This document shows, one piece after another, positions 1 through 13,643 of a stretch of 64,000 bases of DNA. Positions within the stretch are counted from its first letter, which is position 1. Every line of letters begins with the position of its first letter. Both the position numbers and the translations under genes were made by a program. Below the pieces are notes generated by a model. That model saw nothing but the letters and a program-made list of their open reading frames with translations. It had not been told where the DNA came from and did not search any database. This stretch comes from Nocardioides jishulii (lineage in GTDB: Bacteria > Actinomycetota > Actinomycetes > Propionibacteriales > Nocardioidaceae), in assembly GCF_006007965.1 (NCBI RefSeq), contig NZ_CP040748.1, positions 1,364,001 to 1,428,000 on the forward strand. Direction: 5' to 3'.

Positions 1-47
1 GACGGCGACCCCGAGAACGCCGTACGCACCATGACGGGAGTAGGACT

Positions 48-51
<4 letters not shown>
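1..51 (+). CDS. trpC: Indole-3-glycerol phosphate synthase, C-terminal end (partial)
   Basis: Only the last 16 codons and the stop are inside the window. The peptide ([16 protein letters not shown]) resembles the C-terminal 'GDPxxAV' helix of actinobacterial TrpC, which follows the last strand of the TIM barrel. The stop codon overlaps the GTG start of trpB by four bases (GTGA), indicating translational coupling in a trp operon that continues from the left. The assignment rests on this short motif plus the position directly before trpB and is therefore moderate. Confidence 0.6.
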
Positions 52-1267
<1,216 letters not shown>

Positions 1268-1268
<1 letters not shown>

Positions 1269-2062
1269 TGAGCACCGCCACCGCCTTCGCACGCGCGAAG
1301 GCCGAGAACCGTGCGGCCCTGGTCGGCTACCTCCCCGCAGGCTTCCCCGACGTGCAGGGCTCGATCGACGCCATGAAGGTGATGGTCGACTCCGGCTGCG
1401 ACGTGATCGAGGTGGGCCTGCCCTACTCCGACCCCGTCATGGACGGCCCGACGATCCAGGCCGCCGCCCAGCAGGCGCTCGACGCCGGCGTACGCACGAA
1501 GGAGGTGCTGGCCGTCGTCGAGGCCGTCGCGGCGACCGGCGTGCCGACCGTCGTGATGACCTACTGGAACCCCGTCGAGCGGTACGGCGTGGAGCGGTTC
1601 GCCGCAGACCTCGCCAGCGCTGGCGGCGCAGGGCTCATCACCCCCGACATCACTCCCGACAGCGGTGAGGAGTGGATCGCCGCCGCCGACGCCCACGACC
1701 TGGACAAGGTCTTCCTGGTGGCGCCGAGCTCGACCGACTCCCGCATCGCGATGACGACTGCGCAGTGCCGCGGATTCGTCTACGCCACCGCCGTCATGGG
1801 CGTCACCGGCGCGCGCGCCTCCACCAGCGACCTGGCAGGCCCGCTCGTGGCGCGCACCAAGGCCACCACCGACCTTCCCGTCGGGGTGGGGCTCGGCGTG
1901 AGCAACGGCGCCCAGGCGGCGGAGATCGCCCAGTTCGCCGACGGCGTCATCGTCGGCTCCGCCTTCGTACGGGTGCTCCAGCAGCACGCCGACGACCCGG
2001 CGACCGGGCTCCGTGCGCTCGCGGCGCTGACCGAGGACCTGGCCAACGGGGTGCGCGCATGA
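1268..2062 (+). CDS. trpA: Tryptophan synthase alpha subunit
   Basis: TIM-barrel alpha subunit that cleaves indole-3-glycerol phosphate to indole and glyceraldehyde 3-phosphate and channels indole to TrpB. It is 264 aa, starting MSTATAFARAKAENRAALVG. The catalytic pair is visible: Glu48 in VIEVGLPYSDP and Asp59 in VMDGPTIQ. The phosphate-binding GVTGARAS and late glycine loop (VGLGVSNG) are present. The ATG overlaps the trpB stop. An in-frame reading extends further upstream inside trpB but is not coding. The stop overlaps the ATG of the Sco1-like gene, so that gene is probably cotranscribed. Confidence 0.97.
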
Positions 2063-2679
2063 CCCGCTTCGTCACGAGGTGTGCCCTCGGCCTGGCAGCC
2101 ACGCTGCTGGCCGCCGGGGCGACGGCGTGCAGCCCTGCTGCCCAGCAGGAACCGTCGGAGGCGGGGATCCACGGCGCCGAGCTGGACCAGCCCTACGCCG
2201 CCTCCACCGCCGAGCTCACCACGACGTCGGGGGAGAAGCGCTCCCTGGCTGACGTGGACAACGACCTGACGCTCGTCTTCTTCGGCTACACCCACTGCCC
2301 CGACATCTGCGGCGTCGTGATGTCGACCATCGCCTCCGCCCTCACCCAGGTCGACGAGGACCTGCGTGACCGGGTCGACATGGTCTTCGTGACCACCGAC
2401 CCGGCCCGCGACGACGCGAAGGTGCTGCGCGGCTACCTGGACCGCTACAACCCCGAGTTCGAAGGGCTGACCGGCGACCTCGACGCCGTCGTGGAGTCCG
2501 GCCGGTCGGTCAAGGTGGCCGTCGAGGAGGGCGAGAAGCTTCCCAGCGGTGGCTACGAGGTGGTCCACTCCGACCACGTCGTCGGCCTCGACGCCGAGGG
2601 CCAGGGTCAGATCGTCTGGACCAAGGACATCTCCGCCAAGCAGATGGCCTCCGACATCGAGACCCTTCTGACCCGCTGA
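2059..2679 (+). CDS. SCO1/SenC-family copper chaperone lipoprotein
   Basis: Predicted extracytoplasmic lipoprotein of 206 aa with a thioredoxin fold. Residues 1-24 form a lipoprotein signal with the lipidated Cys at about 24 (LLAAGATAC). The copper-binding CxxxC motif appears as HCPDICG within FFGYTHCPDICG, and the distal histidine is in EVVHSDHVVG. Family members deliver copper to the CuA centre of cytochrome c oxidase subunit II or act as thiol reductases. The ATG overlaps the trpA stop (ATGA), and lgt follows 17 nt later. The link to lgt is suggestive because this protein would itself be an Lgt substrate. Family call is firm, exact role is not. Confidence 0.9.
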   Translation: MTRFVTRCALGLAATLLAAGATACSPAAQQEPSEAGIHGAELDQPYAASTAELTTTSGEKRSLADVDNDLTLVFFGYTHCPDICGVVMSTIASALTQVDEDLRDRVDMVFVTTDPARDDAKVLRGYLDRYNPEFEGLTGDLDAVVESGRSVKVAVEEGEKLPSGGYEVVHSDHVVGLDAEGQGQIVWTKDISAKQMASDIETLLTR

Positions 2680-2696
2680 CCGTTGACGGAGACACC

Positions 2697-3608
2697 ATGC
2701 TGAGCACGCTCGTCGCCCTCACCATCCCCAGCCCCGACCAGGGCGTGTGGCAGCTGGGGCCGTTCCCGCTGCGTGCGTACGCGCTCTGCATCATCCTGGG
2801 CGTCGTCGTGGCGGTCTGGATGGGGGAGCGGCGGTGGGTCGCGCGTGGTGGCCAGCCCGGTGACGTGCAGGACCTCGCCCTGTGGGCGGTGCCGTTCGGC
2901 CTCGTCGGTGGACGGCTCTACCACGTCGTCACCGACCACCACCTCTACTTCGGGGAGGGCAACGACCCGATCTCCGCGCTCTACGTGTGGCGGGGAGGCC
3001 TGGGCATCTGGGGTGCGGTGGCACTCGGTGCCGTGGGGGTGCTGATCGGGGCCAGGCTCAAGGGCATCAAGGTGCTGCCGTTCCTCGACGCGATCGCTCC
3101 GGGCGTGCTCCTCGCCCAGGGCATCGGACGATGGGGCAACTGGTTCAACCAGGAGCTCTACGGCCGGCCGACCGACCTGCCCTGGGGGCTGGAGATCGAT
3201 GACGCGCACCGGCCCTACGAGTACCTGGGTGCCGACGTCGCCTTCCACCCGACCTTCCTCTACGAGAGCCTGTGGGCGCTCGCGGGGTGCCTGCTGCTGC
3301 TCTGGCTCGACCGCCGACGCACCTTCGCCCCCGGCCAGCTGGTGGCGCTCTACGTGATGGTCTACACGCTGGGTCGCGGTTGGATCGAGAGCCTGCGCAT
3401 CGACTCGGTGCAGTACGACGACCTGCTCGGCCTGCGCCTCAACACCTGGACCTCGATCGTCCTCTTCGTGGTCGCACTCGTCTGCTTCGTGCTGCTGGGT
3501 CGCCGGGCCGCCCGCCATGACGTCGGCGACACAGGCGGCAGTGCGGCAGCGGGCGAGCGCCCCTCCGAGAAGGCCGTTGACGCGGGGCCGGAGGACGACC
3601 GATCCTGA
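2697..3608 (+). CDS. lgt: Prolipoprotein diacylglyceryl transferase
   Basis: Polytopic membrane enzyme that transfers diacylglycerol from phosphatidylglycerol to the lipobox cysteine of prolipoproteins, the first step of lipoprotein maturation. The 303-aa protein has several membrane helices, the Lgt signature around GRWGNWFNQELYGRPT and the downstream HPTFLYES motif. The N-terminus (IPSPDQGVWQLGPFPLRAY) is typical of the family. The C-terminal 35 residues are polar and disordered, as in many actinobacterial Lgt proteins. The ATG follows a weak GGAGA site. It is the last gene before a separate gltB promoter region. Confidence 0.96.
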   Translation: MLSTLVALTIPSPDQGVWQLGPFPLRAYALCIILGVVVAVWMGERRWVARGGQPGDVQDLALWAVPFGLVGGRLYHVVTDHHLYFGEGNDPISALYVWRGGLGIWGAVALGAVGVLIGARLKGIKVLPFLDAIAPGVLLAQGIGRWGNWFNQELYGRPTDLPWGLEIDDAHRPYEYLGADVAFHPTFLYESLWALAGCLLLLWLDRRRTFAPGQLVALYVMVYTLGRGWIESLRIDSVQYDDLLGLRLNTWTSIVLFVVALVCFVLLGRRAARHDVGDTGGSAAAGERPSEKAVDAGPEDDRS

Positions 3609-3653
3609 GGGTGCGGGCCTCCTCCCGTGGTGGGGAGAACGGCTGCCGGGTGG

Positions 3654-3659
3654 TAAAGT
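3654..3659 (+). promoter_or_regulatory. Candidate -10 box for gltBD
   Basis: TAAAGT in the 149-nt gap between lgt and gltB. It would give a leader of about 90 nt. No convincing -35 box was found 17 nt upstream. No riboswitch fold was recognised in the leader. Confidence 0.4.
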
Positions 3660-3757
3660 TCCTCCGTCCGGGCCAACGTCGTCCCGCGAGATCTTCACAT
3701 CGGTGGTCGCTCCTCTCGTTCTGAGGGTGTGGCCGACCACCCAGGACGACGGGAGAA

Positions 3758-8297
<4,540 letters not shown>

Positions 8298-8305
<8 letters not shown>

Positions 8306-9758
8306 CCCGAAGGGCTTCCTCAAGCACGACCGCCAGGTTGCTGGTCGTCGTGACGTCGAGGAGCGAGTCAAGGACTGGAACGAGGTCTACCCGGGCAAGG
8401 TGGGTCGCGCCCTGCTCCCGATCATCACCACGCAGGCGAGCCGGTGCATGGACTGCGGCATCCCGTTCTGCCACCAGGGCTGCCCCCTGGGCAACCTCAT
8501 CCCGGAGTGGAACGACCTGGTCTTCCGCGACGACTGGGACGGGGCGATGGACCGGCTCCACAAGACGAACAACTTCCCGGAGTTCACGGGTCGTCTGTGC
8601 CCGGCGCCGTGCGAGACCGCCTGCGTCCTGGGGATCAACCAGAACCCGGTGACCATCAAGAACGTCGAGGTCTCGATCATCGACCGTGCCTGGGACTCGG
8701 GCTACGTCCGTCCCGAGGCGCCGGAGTGGCTCTCGGGCAAGACCGTCGCCGTCGTGGGTTCGGGTCCGGCCGGCCTGGCTGCGGCCCAGCAGCTCACGCG
8801 CGCCGGCCACACCGTCGCCGTGTACGAGCGGGCGGACAAGCCCGGTGGCCTGCTGCGCTACGGCATCCCCGAGTTCAAGATGGAGAAGGTGCACCTCGAC
8901 CGTCGCCTCGACCAGATGCGGCGCGAGGGCACGATCTTCCGCAGCGGCGTGGAGGTCGGTCAGGGCACGCTCACGGGGGAGCGCCTGCAGCAGCGCTACG
9001 ACGCGGTCGTCCTGGCCGTCGGCTCCACCGTGGCGCGCGACCTGCCCGTCCCCGGGCGTGAGCTCAACGGGATCCACCAGGCCATGGAGTTCCTTCCGCA
9101 GGCCAACCGCGAGGCCCTGGGCCAGACGGTCGAGGGCCAGATCCGGGCTGACGGCAAGCACGTCGTCATCATCGGTGGCGGTGACACCGGTGCTGACTGC
9201 CTCGGTACCTCGATCCGTCACGGCGCCGCCAGCATCACGCAGCTGGAGATCATGCCGGAGCCGACCCCGGACCGGCCCACGGGCCAGCCGTGGCCGACCT
9301 ACCCGATGATCTTCCGGGTCTCCTCGGCGCACGAGGAGGGTGGCGAGCGGGTCTACTCGATCTCCACCACCGAGTTCGTGGGTGACGACGAGGGCAACGT
9401 CACGGCCCTTCGGGTGGTCGAGGTCGACGCCAAGTTCCAGCCCGTGCCCGGCACGGAGCGGGAGATCCCGGCTGACCTGGTGCTCCTGGCCATGGGCTTC
9501 GTCGGCCCCGAGCAGCCAGGCCTGGTCGAGCAGCTGGGCGTCGAGCTCGACGAGCGCGGCAACATCAAGCGCGAGAAGAACTACGAGTCGTCGGTCCCCG
9601 GCGTCTTCGTCGCCGGTGACGCCGGGCGCGGCCAGTCGCTCATCGTGTGGGCCATCGCGGAGGGGCGCGCTGCCGCCGCCGCGGTGGACGAGTTCCTCAC
9701 CGGTTCCACCGAGCTGCCGTCCCCGATCCCGCCCACGGCTCGTCCGCTGGTGGTCTGA
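8298..9758 (+). CDS. gltD: Glutamate synthase small subunit
   Basis: Small GOGAT subunit (486 aa) that passes electrons from NADPH through FAD and 4Fe-4S clusters to GltB. N-terminal cysteine sets are [14 protein letters not shown] and [10 protein letters not shown] dinucleotide-binding [10 protein letters not shown] loop binds FAD and a second, GGGDTGADC, binds NADPH. The ATG is inside the last codons of gltB (8-nt overlap), so the subunits are translationally coupled and should be made in equal amounts. A strong hairpin follows the stop. Confidence 0.97.
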
Positions 9759-9791
9759 CGGCGCGCTGCACGCACGCACGCACTGCACGCA

Positions 9792-9826
9792 CTCGGCCGG
9801 GTCGCCCTCTGGGCGGCCCGGCCGAG
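9792..9826 (+). terminator. Rho-independent-like terminator after gltD
   Basis: A 16-bp inverted repeat (left arm 9792-9807, right arm 9811-9826) with one G-U wobble and a 3-nt loop. It is GC-rich and has only a weak T tract, as is usual in actinobacteria. Confidence 0.75.
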
Positions 9827-9901
9827 GTCAATTCGTGACCGAAGGGGCTGCGTTCATCCCCTTGACACTTCGACGACACGGGGGGAGTCAGCCCGGACCG
9901 C

Positions 9902-9907
9902 TAGACT
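9902..9907 (+). promoter_or_regulatory. -10 box for leaderless pyk transcript
   Basis: TAGACT followed by six bases and then the GTG start of pyk. No Shine-Dalgarno sequence lies between, so the transcript probably begins at or next to the start codon. Confidence 0.65.
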
Positions 9908-9913
9908 CGTCCC

Positions 9914-11362
9914 GTGCGTAGAGCAAAGATCGTCTGCACCCTTGGCCCGGCTGTCGACAGCCCTGAGAAGATCGCGGAGCTCCTCGAGGCGGGGATGAAC
10001 GTCGCCCGCCTGAACATGAGCCACGGCGACCATGCCGAACACGCGCGGAGATACGCGATGGTCCGGGAGGTGAGCGAGCGGACCGGTCGTGCGATCGGGA
10101 TCTTCGCCGACCTCCAGGGGCCGAAGATCCGCCTGGGCGCCTTCCGTGAGGGCTCGGCCGTCCTGATCCCGGGACAGGCGTGGACCATCACCACCCGCGA
10201 CGTCGAGGGGGATGCCGACGAGTGCGGCACGACGTACCAGGGGCTGCCCGGTGACGTGCACCCCGGCGACCCGATCCTCATCGACGACGGCAAGGTCCGA
10301 CTCGAGGTGGTCTCCGTCGACGGTCAGGACGTGCGGACCAAGGTGATCGTGGGAGGCCCCGTCTCGAACCACAAGGGGATCAACCTTCCCGGCGTCGCGG
10401 TCTCCGTGCCGGCCCTGTCCGACAAGGACACCGACGACCTGCGGTGGGCGCTGCACCAGGGCGTCGACTTCATCGCCCTCAGCTTCGTGCGCCATGCCGA
10501 GGACGCCGACGACGTGCGGGCGATCATGGCCGAGGAGGGCATCACCGTCCCGGTCATCGCCAAGATCGAGAAGCCCCAGGCGATCGACAACCGCGAGGCG
10601 ATCATCGACGCGTTCGACGGACTGATGGTGGCGCGCGGCGACCTGGGCGTGGAGTGCCCCCTCGAGCAGGTCCCCCTGCTGCAGAAGACCCTGATCGATC
10701 TGGCCCGCCGTCACGCCAAGCCGGTGATCGTCGCCACCCAGATGCTCGAGTCGATGATCAACGCCCCGGCGCCGACCCGCGCCGAGACCTCCGACGTCGC
10801 CAACGCCGTGCTCGACGGCGCCGACGCCGTGATGCTCTCCGGTGAGACGAGCGTGGGGCGCCACCCGATCGCCACCGTCCGCACGATGGCGCGCATCGTC
10901 GAGAACACCGAGGACCACGGCCTGGCGCGCATGGCGGCGGTCGACTGGCAGCCGCGCACCAAGGGCGGCGTCATCTCCAAGGCGGCCGCCGAGGTGGCCG
11001 GCCGGATGGACGCCAAGTTCATGGTCGCCTTCACCCAGAGCGGTGACTCGGCCCGACGCCTGGCCCGCTACCGGGGCGCCATCCCGCTGCTGGCCTTCAG
11101 CCCCCTGGCCGAAACCGTGCGCCAGCTCTCGCTGAGCTGGGGCGTGGAGCCGCTCCAGACCGCTGACGTGGGCAGCACCGACGAGATGGTGCGCCAGGTC
11201 GACGAGGTGCTGCTGGCCTCCGGCCGGGTGCAGGAGGGGGACTTCATCGTCATCACCGCCGGCACGCCGCCGGGCATCCCCGGCTCCACCAACGCCCTGC
11301 GCGTCCACCGCATGGGAGACGCCATCAAGGGAGTGGCGCCGGCCTACCGGACCGAGGGCTGA
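9914..11362 (+). CDS. pyk: Pyruvate kinase
   Basis: Glycolytic enzyme converting phosphoenolpyruvate and ADP to pyruvate and ATP. The 482-aa length is normal. The N-terminus RRAKIVCTLGPA, the NMSHG segment and the active-site signature around IAKIEKPQAIDN (catalytic Lys in the KIEK motif) are all present. The MVARGDLGVE loop and the C-terminal allosteric domain follow. The GTG start sits six bases after a TAGACT box with no ribosome-binding site. A strong bidirectional hairpin separates the gene from the downstream tRNA on the opposite strand. Confidence 0.97.
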   Translation: MRRAKIVCTLGPAVDSPEKIAELLEAGMNVARLNMSHGDHAEHARRYAMVREVSERTGRAIGIFADLQGPKIRLGAFREGSAVLIPGQAWTITTRDVEGDADECGTTYQGLPGDVHPGDPILIDDGKVRLEVVSVDGQDVRTKVIVGGPVSNHKGINLPGVAVSVPALSDKDTDDLRWALHQGVDFIALSFVRHAEDADDVRAIMAEEGITVPVIAKIEKPQAIDNREAIIDAFDGLMVARGDLGVECPLEQVPLLQKTLIDLARRHAKPVIVATQMLESMINAPAPTRAETSDVANAVLDGADAVMLSGETSVGRHPIATVRTMARIVENTEDHGLARMAAVDWQPRTKGGVISKAAAEVAGRMDAKFMVAFTQSGDSARRLARYRGAIPLLAFSPLAETVRQLSLSWGVEPLQTADVGSTDEMVRQVDEVLLASGRVQEGDFIVITAGTPPGIPGSTNALRVHRMGDAIKGVAPAYRTEG

Positions 11363-11385
11363 CCCACTGACTGACCCACCGCGTG

Positions 11386-11422
11386 ACGAAGGGCGCTCGA
11401 CCACTGGTCGAGCGCCCTTCGT
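11386..11422. terminator. Bidirectional terminator between pyk and tRNA-Leu
   Basis: Near-perfect inverted repeat of about 16-18 bp (ACGAAGGGCGCTCGAC and its complement) with a tiny loop. It lies between two converging genes and can serve both strands. Confidence 0.8.
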
Positions 11423-11428
11423 GGTGCG

Positions 11429-11502
11429 TGCCCCGGGTGGGATTCGAACCCACACTGGACGGTGTTTGAGACCGCTTCCTCTACCGGTTGGGATACCGGG
11501 GC
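11429..11502 (-). tRNA. tRNA-Leu (anticodon CAA), short variable loop
   Basis: 74-nt cloverleaf on the minus strand. The acceptor stem GCCCCGG pairs with CCGGGGC over seven base pairs and the discriminator is A73. The anticodon arm GCGGT-CTCAAAC-ACCGT gives anticodon CAA (reads UUG). The T arm is GTGGG-TTCGAAT-CCCAC. The D loop AACCGGTAGA matches the leucine type, and A15 with U48 can form a Levitt pair. The variable region is only five bases (CCAGT), whereas bacterial tRNA-Leu normally has a long class II arm. CCA is not encoded. Isotype is by anticodon and D loop; the odd shape is discussed in the findings. Confidence 0.85.
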
Positions 11503-11563
11503 CAGCTCACCGCGACACAACTTACTGCAGACCCGTGGCGTCCACGCGCGCCGGGGGAGGGGA

Positions 11564-11569
11564 TAACCT
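11564..11569 (+). promoter_or_regulatory. -10 box for leaderless pdtaR transcript
   Basis: TAACCT, then six bases, then the GTG start of the response regulator. No Shine-Dalgarno sequence is present. Confidence 0.55.
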
Positions 11570-11575
11570 CGGTAC

Positions 11576-12178
11576 GTGACTGCCGCCGCCCTCCCTGCTC
11601 CCACCGTCGTGATCGCCGAGGACGAAGCCCTCATCCGCATGGACCTGGCCGAGATGCTGGCCGAGGAGGGTTACGACGTGGTCGGGCAGGCCGCCGACGG
11701 GCAACGAGCCATCGAGCTCGCTGAGGAGCTGCGTCCGGACCTGGTCATCCTCGACGTCAAGATGCCCGTCCTGGACGGCATCGCGGCCGCTGAGCGCATC
11801 GCCGCCCAGCGGATCTGCCCGGTGGTGATCCTCACCGCGTTCAGCCAGCGAGAGCTGGTCGAGCGTGCCCGGGACGCCGGCGCCATGGCCTACCTGCTCA
11901 AGCCCTTCAGCAAGACCGACCTCGCGCCCACCATCGAGATGGCCGTCGCGCGGTTCGCCGAGGTCCGGGCCCTGGAGTCGGAGGTCGCCGACCTCGCCGA
12001 ACGGCTCGAGACGCGCAAGACGATGGACCGTGCCAAGGGTCTTCTCCAGAACGAGCTGGGCCTGTCGGAGGTCGACGCCTTCCGCTGGATCCAGAAGACC
12101 GCGATGGACCTGCGCCTGTCGATGCGACAGGTCGCAGCGGGCGTCATCGAGCACGGTCCCGGGATCGCCCAAGGCTGA
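11576..12178 (+). CDS. pdtaR: ANTAR-domain response regulator (PdtaR-like)
   Basis: Two-component regulator of 200 aa. A receiver domain occupies residues 9-125, with acidic pocket EDE near 15-17, phospho-acceptor Asp60 in LVILDVKMP, Thr in ILTAF and Lys in LLKPF. A short coiled coil then leads to an ANTAR RNA-binding domain (about 135-190, with AKGLLQNELGLSEVDAFRWI). ANTAR proteins bind dual-hairpin RNAs and prevent transcription termination. In mycobacteria PdtaR is the partner of the sensor kinase PdtaS. No kinase gene lies nearby. The position after pyk and before a liv operon matches my recollection of other actinobacteria. Confidence 0.9.
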   Translation: MTAAALPAPTVVIAEDEALIRMDLAEMLAEEGYDVVGQAADGQRAIELAEELRPDLVILDVKMPVLDGIAAAERIAAQRICPVVILTAFSQRELVERARDAGAMAYLLKPFSKTDLAPTIEMAVARFAEVRALESEVADLAERLETRKTMDRAKGLLQNELGLSEVDAFRWIQKTAMDLRLSMRQVAAGVIEHGPGIAQG

Positions 12179-12268
12179 CTTCTGCGGGGTCTCTCGCCCC
12201 AAGGTCACCATTTGGCATCACTGTGGCCGCTGAGGTGTGAGGTACTGCACAGCGGCTCGATTCCTCCC

Positions 12269-12274
12269 TACACT
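12269..12274 (+). promoter_or_regulatory. Candidate -10 box for livHMGF
   Basis: TACACT about 38 nt before the GTG of livH. It would leave a short leader that contains the GGGAGGA ribosome-binding site. No clear -35 box was seen. Confidence 0.45.
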
Positions 12275-12312
12275 TCGGGTGCGTCCCAGAGGCGCGACGA
12301 TGGGAGGAACGG

Positions 12313-13632
12313 GTGAAGAGTCATCCACGCACGTGGAGCGGTAACGGTCGACGTGGCGCGCTGACGCGCGCCGCTGCCCTGGCCATCGCGGTCGGCCTGA
12401 CGTGGCTGCTGGCCCCGATGCCCGCCCACGCGGCCGACACCTTGTGCATGCCGACGCCGGAGGCGGGCTGCATCGCGGGCACGCTGCGTACGGAGGAAGG
12501 CGTCCTCGAAGGGGTCGACATCAAGCTCGTCTCCCCGTCCGGGGAAGAGCAGAGCGTCACCACGAGCGCGACCGGCAAGTGGAACCTCCAGGTCACCGAG
12601 GAGGGCCCCTGGGAGGTCACCATCGTCGAGGACACGTTGCCTGACGACGTGGCGACCGACGGCAAGGTGACCGCGCGAGCACGGCTCGGCGGCACCACCG
12701 CCGCGCTCATCGAGGTGCGGACGACCAGCTACTCCTCGGAGCGCAGCTTCGCCGAGTACCTCGCCCAGAGCACGGCCAACGGCCTCCGCCTGGGCCTGCT
12801 GCTGGCGCTGGCCTCGGTCGGCCTCTCCCTGATCTACGGCACCACCAAGCTCTCCAACTTCGCCCACGCCGAGCAGGTGACGCTCGGCGGCATGCTGGCC
12901 TACGGCCTGGTCAACGTGGGCGGCCTCAACCTCTGGCTGGGAGCCGCGTTGACCGTCCTCATCTGCGCGATGACCGGGTGGACCCAGGACCGGGTCATCT
13001 GGCAGCCGTTGCGACGTCGCGGGCTCGGCCTCACGCAGATGATGATCGTGACGATCGGTCTCTCGCTCGCCCTGCAGTACTGCTTCCAGTACTTCGTGGG
13101 TGCGGCCACCGTCCGGGTGGTCCGCGAGAACCCCAGCGTGACCGAGATCGGTCCCATCACGATGACCCAGCAGTCGTTCGCCGCCATGGCGATCTCGGTC
13201 GTGGTGCTCGCCGCGGTCGGCTTCGCGCTGCTGCGCACCCGGATCGGCCGGGCGACCCGAGCGGTCGCCGACAACCCGGCTTTGGCCGCCGCCTCCGGCA
13301 TCGACGTCGACAAGGTCATCCGCCTGGTGTGGACGGTCTCTGCCGCTCTGGCCGGCCTGTCCGGGGTCATGTACGCCCTGGTCACCAACGGCATCAAGTG
13401 GGACTCGGGCATGCAGATCCTCCTGCTGCTCTTCGCGGCCGTCACCCTCGGCGGACTCGGCACGGCCTTCGGCGCCCTGGTTGGTTCGCTCATCATCGGC
13501 CTGGTCGTCGAGCTCGCCCCGGTCGTGGGCATCCCGGGTGACTTCAAGTACGCGACCGCCATGCTCATCCTCATCCTCCTCCTGCTGGTGCGGCCCCAGG
13601 GCCTGCTCGGCAAGGCGGAGCGAGTCGGCTAG
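12313..13632 (+). CDS. livH: Branched-chain amino-acid ABC transporter permease LivH with extra N-terminal secreted domain
   Basis: 439 aa against about 290 for ordinary LivH. Residues 1-40 form a signal peptide ending AHAADT. Residues about 45-135 form an extracytoplasmic segment resembling a carboxypeptidase-regulatory-like beta sandwich (GTLRTEEGVLEGVDIKLVSP, then TSATGKWNLQV). The LivH membrane domain starts near 150 with NGLRLGLLLALASVGLSLIYG and carries the family NFAHAE motif. GTG is preceded by GGGAGGA at good spacing. livM, livG and livF follow in the same operon. Substrate is probably a branched-chain or related amino acid. The fused domain may contact the binding protein or the wall; that is inference. 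Confidence 0.88.
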   Translation: MKSHPRTWSGNGRRGALTRAAALAIAVGLTWLLAPMPAHAADTLCMPTPEAGCIAGTLRTEEGVLEGVDIKLVSPSGEEQSVTTSATGKWNLQVTEEGPWEVTIVEDTLPDDVATDGKVTARARLGGTTAALIEVRTTSYSSERSFAEYLAQSTANGLRLGLLLALASVGLSLIYGTTKLSNFAHAEQVTLGGMLAYGLVNVGGLNLWLGAALTVLICAMTGWTQDRVIWQPLRRRGLGLTQMMIVTIGLSLALQYCFQYFVGAATVRVVRENPSVTEIGPITMTQQSFAAMAISVVVLAAVGFALLRTRIGRATRAVADNPALAAASGIDVDKVIRLVWTVSAALAGLSGVMYALVTNGIKWDSGMQILLLLFAAVTLGGLGTAFGALVGSLIIGLVVELAPVVGIPGDFKYATAMLILILLLLVRPQGLLGKAERVG

Positions 13633-13643
13633 AAGGGGACACG

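Noticed and set aside
3609-3757. Possible riboswitch before gltB
   Set aside because: No recognisable aptamer core or terminator pair; only a promoter-like box and a ribosome-binding site were seen.
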